Positions 1 through 5,053 of a stretch of DNA of 5,327 bases are shown here, piece by piece. Source of the stretch: an uncultured Ruminococcus sp. (GTDB lineage: Bacteria; Bacillota; Clostridia; Oscillospirales; Ruminococcaceae); assembly GCA_947176565.1 (NCBI GenBank), contig CAMWRC010000107.1:1-5327 (forward strand), read 5' to 3'. The first letter of the stretch is position 1, and every line of letters starts with the position of its first letter. Position numbers and translations under genes: made by a program. Below the pieces are notes generated by a model, which saw only the letters and a program-made list of their open reading frames with translations, was not told the origin of the DNA and did no database searches.

Positions 1-111
1 TTTTTCCTGATAAGAAATAGTTATCGCAGATGCCAGAAATAATCCCACAATAAACATCAATATCTCTATAAGCCGTATTATTTTCAATTTATTATTCTGT
101 TTACTACTCAT
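1..111 (-). CDS. N-terminus of small membrane protein, cut by window edge
   Basis: An open frame of 37 codons starts at ATG 111-109 and runs off the left edge without a stop. The start is supported by an AAAGGA ribosome site (125-120) with an 8-base spacer. The peptide begins MSSKQNNKLKIIRLIEI, a polar and basic stretch, followed by one hydrophobic segment at about residues 15-33 and then SYQEK. This looks like an N-in membrane anchor or uncleaved signal segment. The gene begins only 37 bases after the MFS transporter stop on the same strand, with no terminator between, so the two are probably co-transcribed. The family cannot be named from this fragment; a sensor kinase, a small membrane protein or another transporter subunit are all possible. 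Confidence 0.7.
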   Translation of the reverse strand, partial: MSSKQNNKLKIIRLIEILMFIVGLFLASAITISYQEK

Positions 112-148
112 TTAACCATTCCTTTTATCAAAATCACGCTGTTTTAAT

Positions 149-1456
149 TTACAAACGGCTGTTTTCCTGATTTTCAAGTTCCCATATTGATTTTCTGCGT
201 CTGAAATACAGACAGATGGCAGTACCGAAAATTGCAATTACAAAAAAGAACAATGCCGCGCCTGAACCTTTTTCAGTTCCGAATAATGCAGAAAGCACAG
301 AATTTTTCTGCCGTGACATAAACGGTTCAAAAATATAATCAACAGCGAATCCGCCAAGAAAATATCCTACAGGAATTGTGAAAAACTGAAGGGAATTTCT
401 CACAGAATAAATTCTTCCCTGCATATTTTCGGGTATTTTCAGTCTCATAACCGCACTGAGATTGGCATTCATAACAGGAATCACAATCCAGCCGAGGAAT
501 CCGGCGATACTCCACACAAAGACATTCTGTCCGAATGCAAGCAGAATATTTTCTGTACTTATCGAAAACAAGAGACAGTTGCAGATTACTTTTATCCTGC
601 TTTCCGGTGCTTTGCTGACAGATGCGACAATACTTCCGATAAGCGTTGAAATACCGATAACTGTATTCACAATTCCCATGACTCTTTCATTTCCGCCATT
701 TCTTGAAAGCATCATAGCAGGAAATGAGGCATCATACATAGATGCAGCAAGATTGACTGACGAAAGGAACATAATCAGACTGAAAATTCCGCGTTCTTTT
801 CTGAGCCATTCAATTCCGCTCTTTACAGAACTCATAAAGCTTTCATTCTGAACAAGACCAGTATCATCAGACGGAATTTTTATAAAAAACAAAAGTATCA
901 GAAATGCCGAAAAAAAAGTAAAAATGTCAAACAATACAACGGCTTTCATTCCGAAAATTCCCATGACGGCTGTCGTAATCACGGGCGTGAGAATTGAATT
1001 TGCTGAACCTGAAAGATAGCGCAGTGCGCCTTCTTTCTGATAATATTTCTCCGGCAGAACCTTTGATACAGCGGTTTCCGAAGCCGGCTGCTGGAATGTA
1101 TTCATAAGTCCGCTGACTGCATTTACAGCGTAGATATGCCATATTTCAAGATTTTCCGTTACCAGAAGAAGAAGGACGGCGATTGTTGACATCGCAGCGA
1201 TACTATCGCATATGAGCATTGTTTTTTTCTTGTCCCACCTGTCGGACAAAGCTCCGGCAAAAATGCTGCAAATCACATACGGAGCATATGAACAGACCAT
1301 AAGAATTGCTGTTCCGAGTGCAGAGCCGTTATGCTGATATGACCATATTACAAGTGCATATGACGTCATGGAACTTCCGAGAGCCGAAAATGACTGGCTG
1401 AGCCAGAGAATGAGAAACACACGCATTTCTGAAACTGCGTTTAAAAATTTTTTCAT
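149..1456 (-). CDS. MFS efflux transporter, Mef/MFS_3-like
   Basis: A 435-residue, mostly hydrophobic protein with about 12 membrane segments, the usual length and layout for a drug/proton antiporter of the major facilitator superfamily. The loop between helices 2 and 3 carries MFS motif A as GALSDRWDKKK (68-78), with the conserved G68, D72 and R73. The segment PENMQGRIYSVRNS (342-355) resembles the matching cytoplasmic stretch of macrolide-efflux Mef proteins, and the N-terminal WLSQSFSALGSSMTSYAL also has the Mef-like pattern. A polar insert lies before the last helix (about 374-397). It probably exports a small hydrophobic compound from the cytoplasm; the substrate is not shown by sequence. 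The ATG start at 1456 has AGGAG (1470-1466) 9 bases upstream. The 206-base leader appears to contain a leader peptide and competing hairpins, suggesting drug-inducible translation. A small membrane-protein gene follows 37 bases downstream. Confidence 0.88.
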   Translation of the reverse strand: MKKFLNAVSEMRVFLILWLSQSFSALGSSMTSYALVIWSYQHNGSALGTAILMVCSYAPYVICSIFAGALSDRWDKKKTMLICDSIAAMSTIAVLLLLVTENLEIWHIYAVNAVSGLMNTFQQPASETAVSKVLPEKYYQKEGALRYLSGSANSILTPVITTAVMGIFGMKAVVLFDIFTFFSAFLILLFFIKIPSDDTGLVQNESFMSSVKSGIEWLRKERGIFSLIMFLSSVNLAASMYDASFPAMMLSRNGGNERVMGIVNTVIGISTLIGSIVASVSKAPESRIKVICNCLLFSISTENILLAFGQNVFVWSIAGFLGWIVIPVMNANLSAVMRLKIPENMQGRIYSVRNSLQFFTIPVGYFLGGFAVDYIFEPFMSRQKNSVLSALFGTEKGSGAALFFFVIAIFGTAICLYFRRRKSIWELENQENSRL

Positions 1457-1487
1457 TATACCTTACTCCTAACCGATTTGAATTATT

Positions 1488-1508
1488 TTTGAAATTATTA
1501 TTTTCAAA
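1488..1508 (-). repeat. AT-rich inverted repeat TTTGAAA-7-TTTCAAA
   Basis: A perfect 7-bp inverted repeat with a 7-base spacer lies inside the loop closed by the proposed 3:4 stem and just ahead of the transporter ribosome site. In RNA it would be a weak hairpin helping to close that stem. As DNA it could be an operator. Overlapping copies of TTTGAA/TTCAAA (to about 1476) allow alternative pairings. Confidence 0.4.
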
Positions 1509-1527
1509 TTCAGAGTGCAAGGCATTC

Positions 1528-1588
1528 GGGAACAGAAAATCAGAATACATTCATATCCTGTTCTGCTGCCCTGTGCAGTACTGTTCCC
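1528..1588 (-). repeat. GGGAACAG / CTGTTCCC inverted repeat, possible pseudoknot
   Basis: A perfect 8-bp inverted repeat: GGGAACAG (1588-1581) lies in the loop of the leader hairpin and CTGTTCCC (1535-1528) lies 45 bases further along. Because one arm is in the loop, the two helices could form an H-type pseudoknot with connectors of 7, 2 and 32 bases. Alternatively the repeat could replace hairpin 1:2. Confidence 0.5.
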
Positions 1589-1606
1589 TTAACACCTGCA
1601 CAGAGC
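1568..1606 (-). repeat. Hairpin 1:2 of the MFS leader
   Basis: Arms 1606-1596 and 1578-1568 pair over 11 bp, 10 of them Watson-Crick plus one U-G in RNA, around a 17-base loop that holds the leader-ORF stop codon. A further TGCT/AGCA pairing can extend it across a three-base bulge. No run of U follows, so it is not a standard intrinsic terminator. Confidence 0.65.
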
Positions 1607-1627
1607 TTCAGCAATAATGAGAATCAT
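1589..1627 (-). CDS. 12-residue leader peptide MILIIAEALCRC
   Basis: A 12-codon ORF (ATG 1627-1625, TAA 1591-1589) is preceded by GGAGG (1639-1635) with a 7-base A-rich spacer, the strongest Shine-Dalgarno site in the window. It starts 36 bases after the stop of the GGDEF-EAL gene and 133 bases before the MFS start, on the same strand. Codons 8-11 form the left arm of an 11-bp hairpin, and the stop codon lies in its loop. Such short ORFs with strong ribosome sites act as stalling leaders ahead of antibiotic-resistance genes (ErmCL, MsrDL). The hydrophobic start MILII loosely recalls MsrDL (MYLIFM), but no known arrest motif is firmly recognised. A chance ORF remains possible. Confidence 0.5.
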   Translation of the reverse strand: MILIIAEALCRC

Positions 1628-1662
1628 ATTTTTTCCTCCGTTAACGGCTGTTGGATTTGAAC

Positions 1663-3972
1663 TTACTTCATTCTGAAACGCTTGTTCAGATAATCGCTTT
1701 CAAAGTCGCTGACTGTCATCGGCTTTGCAAAATAATATCCCTGATAAATATCGCAGCCGTATTCAGCAAGAAATAAAACCTGCTCCTTAAATTCCACACC
1801 TTCTGTAATTACTTCCATATCAAGAGACTTTGCAAGTTTAATTATCATCTGGAGTATAATTTTAGATTTTTCGGAATTACCGGAATTTCCGGTTCTCTGC
1901 AAGAAACCCATATCAATTTTAAGAACATCAGCTTCGAGTTCCTTGAGCATATTGAGCGACGAATATCCGCTTCCGAAATCATCTATTTCAACTATAAATC
2001 CGTATTTTCTAAGCTTTGAAATGAGCTTTAAATGTTCCTTGTTGTCCATGACAGCCGTTTCTGTTATTTCAAGATGTAGACGTTTCGGAGCGATTTCATA
2101 CTGTTTAACAAGAGATGTGATTACTTCATACACATCAAGCAGATAGAAATCTTTCTGAGAAATATTTATGGAAATATAGCTTTTTCTGAATCCCATTTCT
2201 GACCATCTCCGGAGATGCTGACAGGCGGCTTCCCACATATACCGGTCAAGCCGGCTGATAAGACCTGTCTGCTCCAGAATCTTTATAAACCTGTCCGGCG
2301 GTATCATTCCATCTTTCGGGTGAATCCAGCGTACAAGAGCTTCTCCTCCCCGTATACTGCCGTCAACAGCAATCTGCGGCTGTATGTACGGACAGAACTG
2401 ACCGTCTGCAACAGCAGTTTCAAAATCACTGATAATACGGTTGTATCCGATAAAATCATCACGGAGCTGACTTTCATAATATGCGACGTGACTTTTGAAA
2501 CTGTCCTTTATCGTTTTTATTGCAAGGTTTGCACGGTCGCACATAACAGAAATACGCAGATTTGTGTCAGCTATCTCATATACGCCTATGTGAATATGTA
2601 TCTTGAATTTTGACTGTTCAATAAAATTATCAACAACCGAAAATTTTTTCAGCAGCTTATCCTCAGAAAATATATTCCTCGGCATGAAAACTGCGAATCT
2701 GTCACCCATAAGACGTGCATATATACAATTCTTTCCGCCGAAATCAGCTGTTATCCTGCTGATTTCTTTGAGAAGCCTGTCCCCCGTCTCAACGCCGAAA
2801 ACATCATTCACAAACTTGAAATTCTTCACATCGGCAACAATGATATTATATTTTTTGTCCGGATTTTTATTGAGGACAGCTCTCACGACATCATAGAAAT
2901 ACTCCTTATTGTAAAGACCGGTAAGCTTATCATGAGTAGCGCGGTATCTTTCGGCATTATATTTCATAAATTCCTCGGTACGGTCGTGAATCAGGAAAAA
3001 ACAGCCGAGATATTTAGATGCACTGTCATAAATTCTTCTGTATTCGATATTGAAGTAATGTAGTTCGCCGGAAATACGCCTCTTTGTTTCCCATATCTGA
3101 ATGGGATTACTCGGGTCAAGATGTTCAAGCTGCCAGTTTCTTACCTGTTTTTCAAGTGTAAGAACATCAACATCAGCCTCACAGAAATTTCTTGCCGTAT
3201 GATTTGAATAGACTATTTTATGGTCAATATCAACGCATATGATACCGTCTTTCATATTTGCCACGGTAAAGAACATTAGACGTTCCGTAAGTCCCCTCGG
3301 CACATAAATCATGGCAAAATAGAACATAAAGAAACCTATGACCATATGCATCAGTATCGAATAATCAAACTTGAAATTCATAATCACGGCAAGTGTACTT
3401 ACAACCGAAGACGCAGCAATAGAGGCAAGAATAATTGTATATTTCATGATATACGCCTTTGAAGCTGTAATAATTCGGTGCAGGAGAAGAATAACAGAAT
3501 ACGCCGACATTGCAAGAAGAAAAATAAGATGGAAAAAATAAAGCGGCAGAGTCTCGGAAATATGTATGAAATTTCCGATGTGCTGAGTAAACAGCGGTTC
3601 TATTCTGTACATGACCGGAACAAAGATATTCAGAATCATAAGCAGGGAATCTATTCCTGCTGCTATGAACGCAGGCATACGGAAACTGCCCAGACCATTT
3701 GTTTTGCCGATATATCTCCGGACAAAATTAAGCATTGACATGACAGTAAGCATCTCATATATGTTGTACATACTGTACAGAACAAGAGATGCTTTTTCAT
3801 TATTTGCTATCAGTGCCGAAGCACTGAAAATCACTGCTCCGGCTGCTGCAAAAAGAGTGCGGTGAACATAGATTTCAAGAGGATTATTCCTCATTTTTTT
3901 CATACCATAAAAAGCACAGCCGATAAGAAAAAAAGCTCCCAGCAGCATAAGAGCAACCATAAACCAGAACAT
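1663..3972 (-). CDS. 7TM-PAS-GGDEF-EAL protein, probable c-di-GMP phosphodiesterase
   Basis: A 769-residue membrane protein. Residues 1-223 hold seven hydrophobic segments, like the 7TM sensor of some histidine kinases. A PAS-like region follows at about 232-335, with DGIICVDIDHKIVYSN (242-257). The GGDEF domain spans about 340-500, with HDKLTGLYNKEYF and DVKNFKFVND, but its signature is MGDRF (422-426): the first Gly and the catalytic Glu are replaced, and no RxxD inhibitory site precedes it. It is therefore unlikely to make c-di-GMP. The EAL domain (about 510-765) keeps every catalytic landmark: E544-A-L, N603, E635 and E638 in LEITE, D664-D665 in IDDFGSGYSS, K685, E724-G-V-E and Q744. It should hydrolyse c-di-GMP to pGpG at the inner membrane face, with the degenerate GGDEF perhaps sensing GTP. 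The ATG start has AAAAGGTG (3985-3978) 5 bases upstream, behind a strong promoter. Confidence 0.93.
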   Translation of the reverse strand: MFWFMVALMLLGAFFLIGCAFYGMKKMRNNPLEIYVHRTLFAAAGAVIFSASALIANNEKASLVLYSMYNIYEMLTVMSMLNFVRRYIGKTNGLGSFRMPAFIAAGIDSLLMILNIFVPVMYRIEPLFTQHIGNFIHISETLPLYFFHLIFLLAMSAYSVILLLHRIITASKAYIMKYTIILASIAASSVVSTLAVIMNFKFDYSILMHMVIGFFMFYFAMIYVPRGLTERLMFFTVANMKDGIICVDIDHKIVYSNHTARNFCEADVDVLTLEKQVRNWQLEHLDPSNPIQIWETKRRISGELHYFNIEYRRIYDSASKYLGCFFLIHDRTEEFMKYNAERYRATHDKLTGLYNKEYFYDVVRAVLNKNPDKKYNIIVADVKNFKFVNDVFGVETGDRLLKEISRITADFGGKNCIYARLMGDRFAVFMPRNIFSEDKLLKKFSVVDNFIEQSKFKIHIHIGVYEIADTNLRISVMCDRANLAIKTIKDSFKSHVAYYESQLRDDFIGYNRIISDFETAVADGQFCPYIQPQIAVDGSIRGGEALVRWIHPKDGMIPPDRFIKILEQTGLISRLDRYMWEAACQHLRRWSEMGFRKSYISINISQKDFYLLDVYEVITSLVKQYEIAPKRLHLEITETAVMDNKEHLKLISKLRKYGFIVEIDDFGSGYSSLNMLKELEADVLKIDMGFLQRTGNSGNSEKSKIILQMIIKLAKSLDMEVITEGVEFKEQVLFLAEYGCDIYQGYYFAKPMTVSDFESDYLNKRFRMK
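1690..1719 (-). promoter_or_regulatory. Weak candidate promoter for leader and MFS gene
   Basis: ATGACA (1719-1714, 5 of 6 to TTGACA) and GATTAT (1695-1690, 4 of 6 to TATAAT) are separated by 18 bases inside the 3' end of the GGDEF-EAL gene. A start near 1683 would place the leader ORF about 55 bases into the transcript. The match is poor, and read-through from the promoter at 4096-4068 is an equal alternative. Confidence 0.2.
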
Positions 3973-4061
3973 AAAATCACCTTTTATTCAGCTGCATAAA
4001 AATCCCCGAATCAGCGGAATGATGCAACAGAACAGAAGAACGGCAGCTGATATAATCTTCC
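3973..4061 (-). promoter_or_regulatory. Structured 5' leader of the GGDEF-EAL mRNA
   Basis: The predicted leader of about 89 bases contains TCAGCTGC (4050-4043) and its reverse complement GCAGCTGA (3995-3988), the latter ending two bases before the AAAAGGTG ribosome site. Between them, ATTCCG-CTGATT-CGGGGAT (about 4020-4003) can form a short hairpin followed by TTTTT. This could be a weak terminator or attenuator, or simply spacer. It does not match the c-di-GMP riboswitch cores I know. Confidence 0.3.
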
Positions 4062-4067
4062 GAAATT

Positions 4068-4096
4068 ATTCTAACATACTTATTGATATTTGTCAA
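4068..4096 (-). promoter_or_regulatory. Sigma-A promoter for the GGDEF-EAL gene
   Basis: A perfect TTGACA (4096-4091) is followed by a 17-base spacer and TAGAAT (4073-4068, 5 of 6), preceded by TGn, an extended -10. Transcription should start near 4061. The -35 box begins 11 bases after the protease stop, so the gene has its own promoter as well as possible read-through. The inverted repeats ATTGA-6-TCAAT (4082-4097) and TGATAT-9-ATATCA (4084-4104) overlap the -35 and could be an operator. Confidence 0.75.
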
Positions 4097-4107
4097 TCAT
4101 ATCAGGA

Positions 4108-4584
4108 TTAAATAAACAGATTTAATATAATCGCCGCCGAAGCAGCTTTTAGTATAAAATAAAACTTATGCAGTATTCTTTCATGAGGACTGCCCTCAGC
4201 GATAAGTTCAAGTACCGCGCCGCCGTCAAGAAAACTGTATGGAAGAAGATTGAAAATTCCTTCTGCAAGACTGTAGACTGCAAGATAACCGTCTGCTCCG
4301 GATATTTTAAGCAGAAAATATGTAAGCAGATTCGCAGCCGGTCCGCTCAGAAGAATAATTATACCGCTGATAAGACTTTCCGGCTGACTCGCTGTTATTT
4401 TTATTCCAAAACAGCTCAGTTCTATGCGGTTTATTTTTCCACCGGAAGCATAGACAGCCGCAGCATGACCAAATTCATGAAGAATACAGGCGATATAAAA
4501 TCCGGATATCATTTCAGATTCGCGGAAAAGAAAAATCAGTGCATTGAACACAATAAAAGAAAATTTTATTCTTATCTCAGGCAT
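4108..4584 (-). CDS. Short SpoIVFB-like M50 site-2 metalloprotease
   Basis: A 158-residue intramembrane zinc protease. HEFGH (36-40) is the zinc and catalytic motif HExxH, preceded by the hydrophobic ISGFYIACIL. GPAANLL (81-87) is the conserved inner motif, and NLLPYSFLDGG (112-122) supplies the third zinc ligand, D120. This is the S2P/SpoIVFB family, which cuts substrates within the membrane; SpoIVFB itself releases sigma-K from pro-sigma-K in the mother cell during sporulation. It is far shorter than Bacillus SpoIVFB (about 288 residues) because the C-terminal CBS domain is absent. The chosen ATG overlaps the upstream gene by 8 bases. Its only ribosome site, AGGA, is almost touching the ATG, so translation is probably coupled. 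A sporulation role is inferred; another S2P substrate is possible. Confidence 0.85.
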   Translation of the reverse strand: MPEIRIKFSFIVFNALIFLFRESEMISGFYIACILHEFGHAAAVYASGGKINRIELSCFGIKITASQPESLISGIIILLSGPAANLLTYFLLKISGADGYLAVYSLAEGIFNLLPYSFLDGGAVLELIAEGSPHERILHKFYFILKAASAAIILNLFI

Positions 4585-4876
4585 TCCTGATAAATTCGAT
4601 AATAATATCTATAGGATTACTGATGATTCCGCTGTCTGAACCGGAAAAACTTTTAAGCATAACAAAAAGTTTCTCCGCCATATCCGGATTTGTAATATTG
4701 AGAATAACAAGTCCGACCGCTGCCGCAAGACAAAGTATTCCCTGAAATGCACCTATATCCTCAAGTCCGCCCTCATGCCGCCGTCTCACCTTTTCATTTT
4801 CAAGCTCCTCTGCGTCGTCAGCAGCAGGAATTTCATCTGAATACTCTGGCTCGTTTGCTTCAATGTAATTCTCCAA
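4577..4876 (-). CDS. 99-residue single-span membrane protein, possible truncated SpoIVFA-like partner
   Basis: The start is TTG at 4876-4874, preceded by AGAGGTGAT (4889-4881) with a 6-base spacer after AGGTG. The upstream in-frame ATG at 4975 lies under the divergent promoter and has no such support. The protein has an acidic N-terminus (residues 1-30, rich in Glu and Asp), a basic patch RRR (31-33), one membrane span at about 44-61 and an outward C-terminus of about 38 residues, implying N-in/C-out topology. It overlaps the M50 protease start by 8 bases. In Bacillus, spoIVFA precedes spoIVFB and encodes a protein of the same topology that holds the protease inactive, but with a large C-terminal LytM/M23 domain that is absent here. 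The SpoIVFA link rests on position, topology and a loose resemblance around the span; no homology is proven. Confidence 0.75.
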   Translation of the reverse strand: MENYIEANEPEYSDEIPAADDAEELENEKVRRRHEGGLEDIGAFQGILCLAAAVGLVILNITNPDMAEKLFVMLKSFSGSDSGIISNPIDIIIEFIRNA

Positions 4877-4880
4877 GAAT

Positions 4881-4911
4881 ATCACCTCTGTGAATAATAT
4901 GTGAAATTCAC
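4881..4911 (-). promoter_or_regulatory. Ribosome site deciding the TTG start, with competing hairpins
   Basis: AGAGGTGAT (4889-4881) sets the TTG start at 4876. It can be folded away as TCAC-AGAG-GTGA (4893-4882). The upstream GTGAAT (4911-4906) can instead pair with ATTCAC (4895-4890), which would free the site. The helices are only 4-6 bp, so this may be chance. Confidence 0.35.
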
Positions 4912-4936
4912 GGAATTTAGTCCAAAAAATTGCCGT

Positions 4937-4942
4937 ATTATA
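4937..4942 (-). promoter_or_regulatory. Candidate -10 for the 99-residue protein/protease operon
   Basis: TATAAT (4942-4937) lies 61 bases ahead of the TTG start. No TTGACA-like box sits 16-18 bases upstream (GGCGAA at 4965-4960). The TGTATAAT with GAAT 14 bases before it is a partial match to sigma-E promoters (-10 CATACAAT), which would suit a spoIVF-type operon, but the match is weak. Confidence 0.3.
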
Positions 4943-4968
4943 CAGCGGATTCGTTACAATTCGCCGTC

Positions 4969-4997
4969 TTGACATGATTCGTCAAATATGATAAAAT
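4969..4997 (+). promoter_or_regulatory. Sigma-A promoter for the lipoprotein gene
   Basis: A perfect TTGACA (4969-4974), a 17-base spacer and TAAAAT (4992-4997) with TGn before it (4989-4991). The start should be near 5004, giving a leader of about 50 bases. The inverted repeat TTGAC-7-GTCAA (4969-4985) overlaps the -35 and may be an operator. A second perfect TATAAT at 5023-5028 has no -35 and lies too close to the ribosome site to be useful. Confidence 0.72.
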
Positions 4998-5053
4998 GAA
5001 ATATGTATTTAAAATCGCCAAGTATAATTAGATTTTGTTTGGAGTGAATTATT

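Larger units (their letters stand above)
1461..1639 (-). promoter_or_regulatory. Candidate ermC-type translational attenuator upstream of MFS gene
   Basis: Four pairing segments follow one another in the minus-strand RNA. Segment 1 (1606-1596, GCTCTGTGCAG) covers codons 8-11 of a leader ORF. It pairs with segment 2 (1578-1568, CTGCACAGGGC) over 11 bp with one G-U pair. Segment 3 (1522-1513, CCTTGCACTC) pairs with segment 4 (1468-1461, GAGTAAGG) over 8 bp with a two-base bulge. Segment 4 overlaps the transporter's AGGAG site. Segments 2 and 3 can instead pair as TGCA(C)AGG with CCTTGCA (1577-1570 with 1522-1516), which would free the ribosome site. A ribosome stalled in the leader ORF would occupy segment 1 and favour that switch, as in ermC. 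The complementarities are seen directly; their regulatory role is inferred by analogy. Confidence 0.5.

Noticed and set aside
462..851. 129-codon plus-strand ORF inside the MFS gene
   Set aside because: It is antisense to a clear transporter, has no family signature, and reads as the complement of membrane-helix codons.
1329..1550. 73-codon minus-strand ORF across the MFS start
   Set aside because: It is out of frame with the transporter and its start has no good ribosome site.
1568..1606. Leader hairpin as the intrinsic terminator of the GGDEF-EAL gene
   Set aside because: There is no U-tract after the right arm (next bases AGCAGAACAG) and the loop is 17 bases.
1638..1647. CCGTTAACGG palindrome as an operator
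   Set aside because: A perfect 10-base palindrome, but it stands alone and overlaps the leader ribosome site; with no second copy or known regulator it is not supported. A shared AACGGCTGTT at 154-163 and 1643-1652 is also too short to interpret.
2215..2896. Overlapping plus-strand ORFs of 132 and 97 codons inside the GGDEF-EAL gene
   Set aside because: They are opposite a well-conserved catalytic protein, and no recognisable domain is seen in them.
3478..3865. Plus-strand ORFs of 86 and 84 codons opposite the 7TM region
   Set aside because: They are frame shadows of the membrane-domain coding sequence, with low-complexity basic peptides.
3973..4061. c-di-GMP riboswitch controlling the GGDEF-EAL gene
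   Set aside because: Attractive by context, but I could not find the conserved core of either c-di-GMP riboswitch class.
4168..4590. 140-codon plus-strand ORF opposite the M50 protease
   Set aside because: The minus-strand frame holds HEFGH and LPxxxxDGG; the plus frame shows no domain.
4877..4975. N-terminal extension of the 99-residue protein to ATG 4975
   Set aside because: It overlaps the divergent promoter and the -10 candidate, while TTG 4876 has a well-placed AGGTG site.
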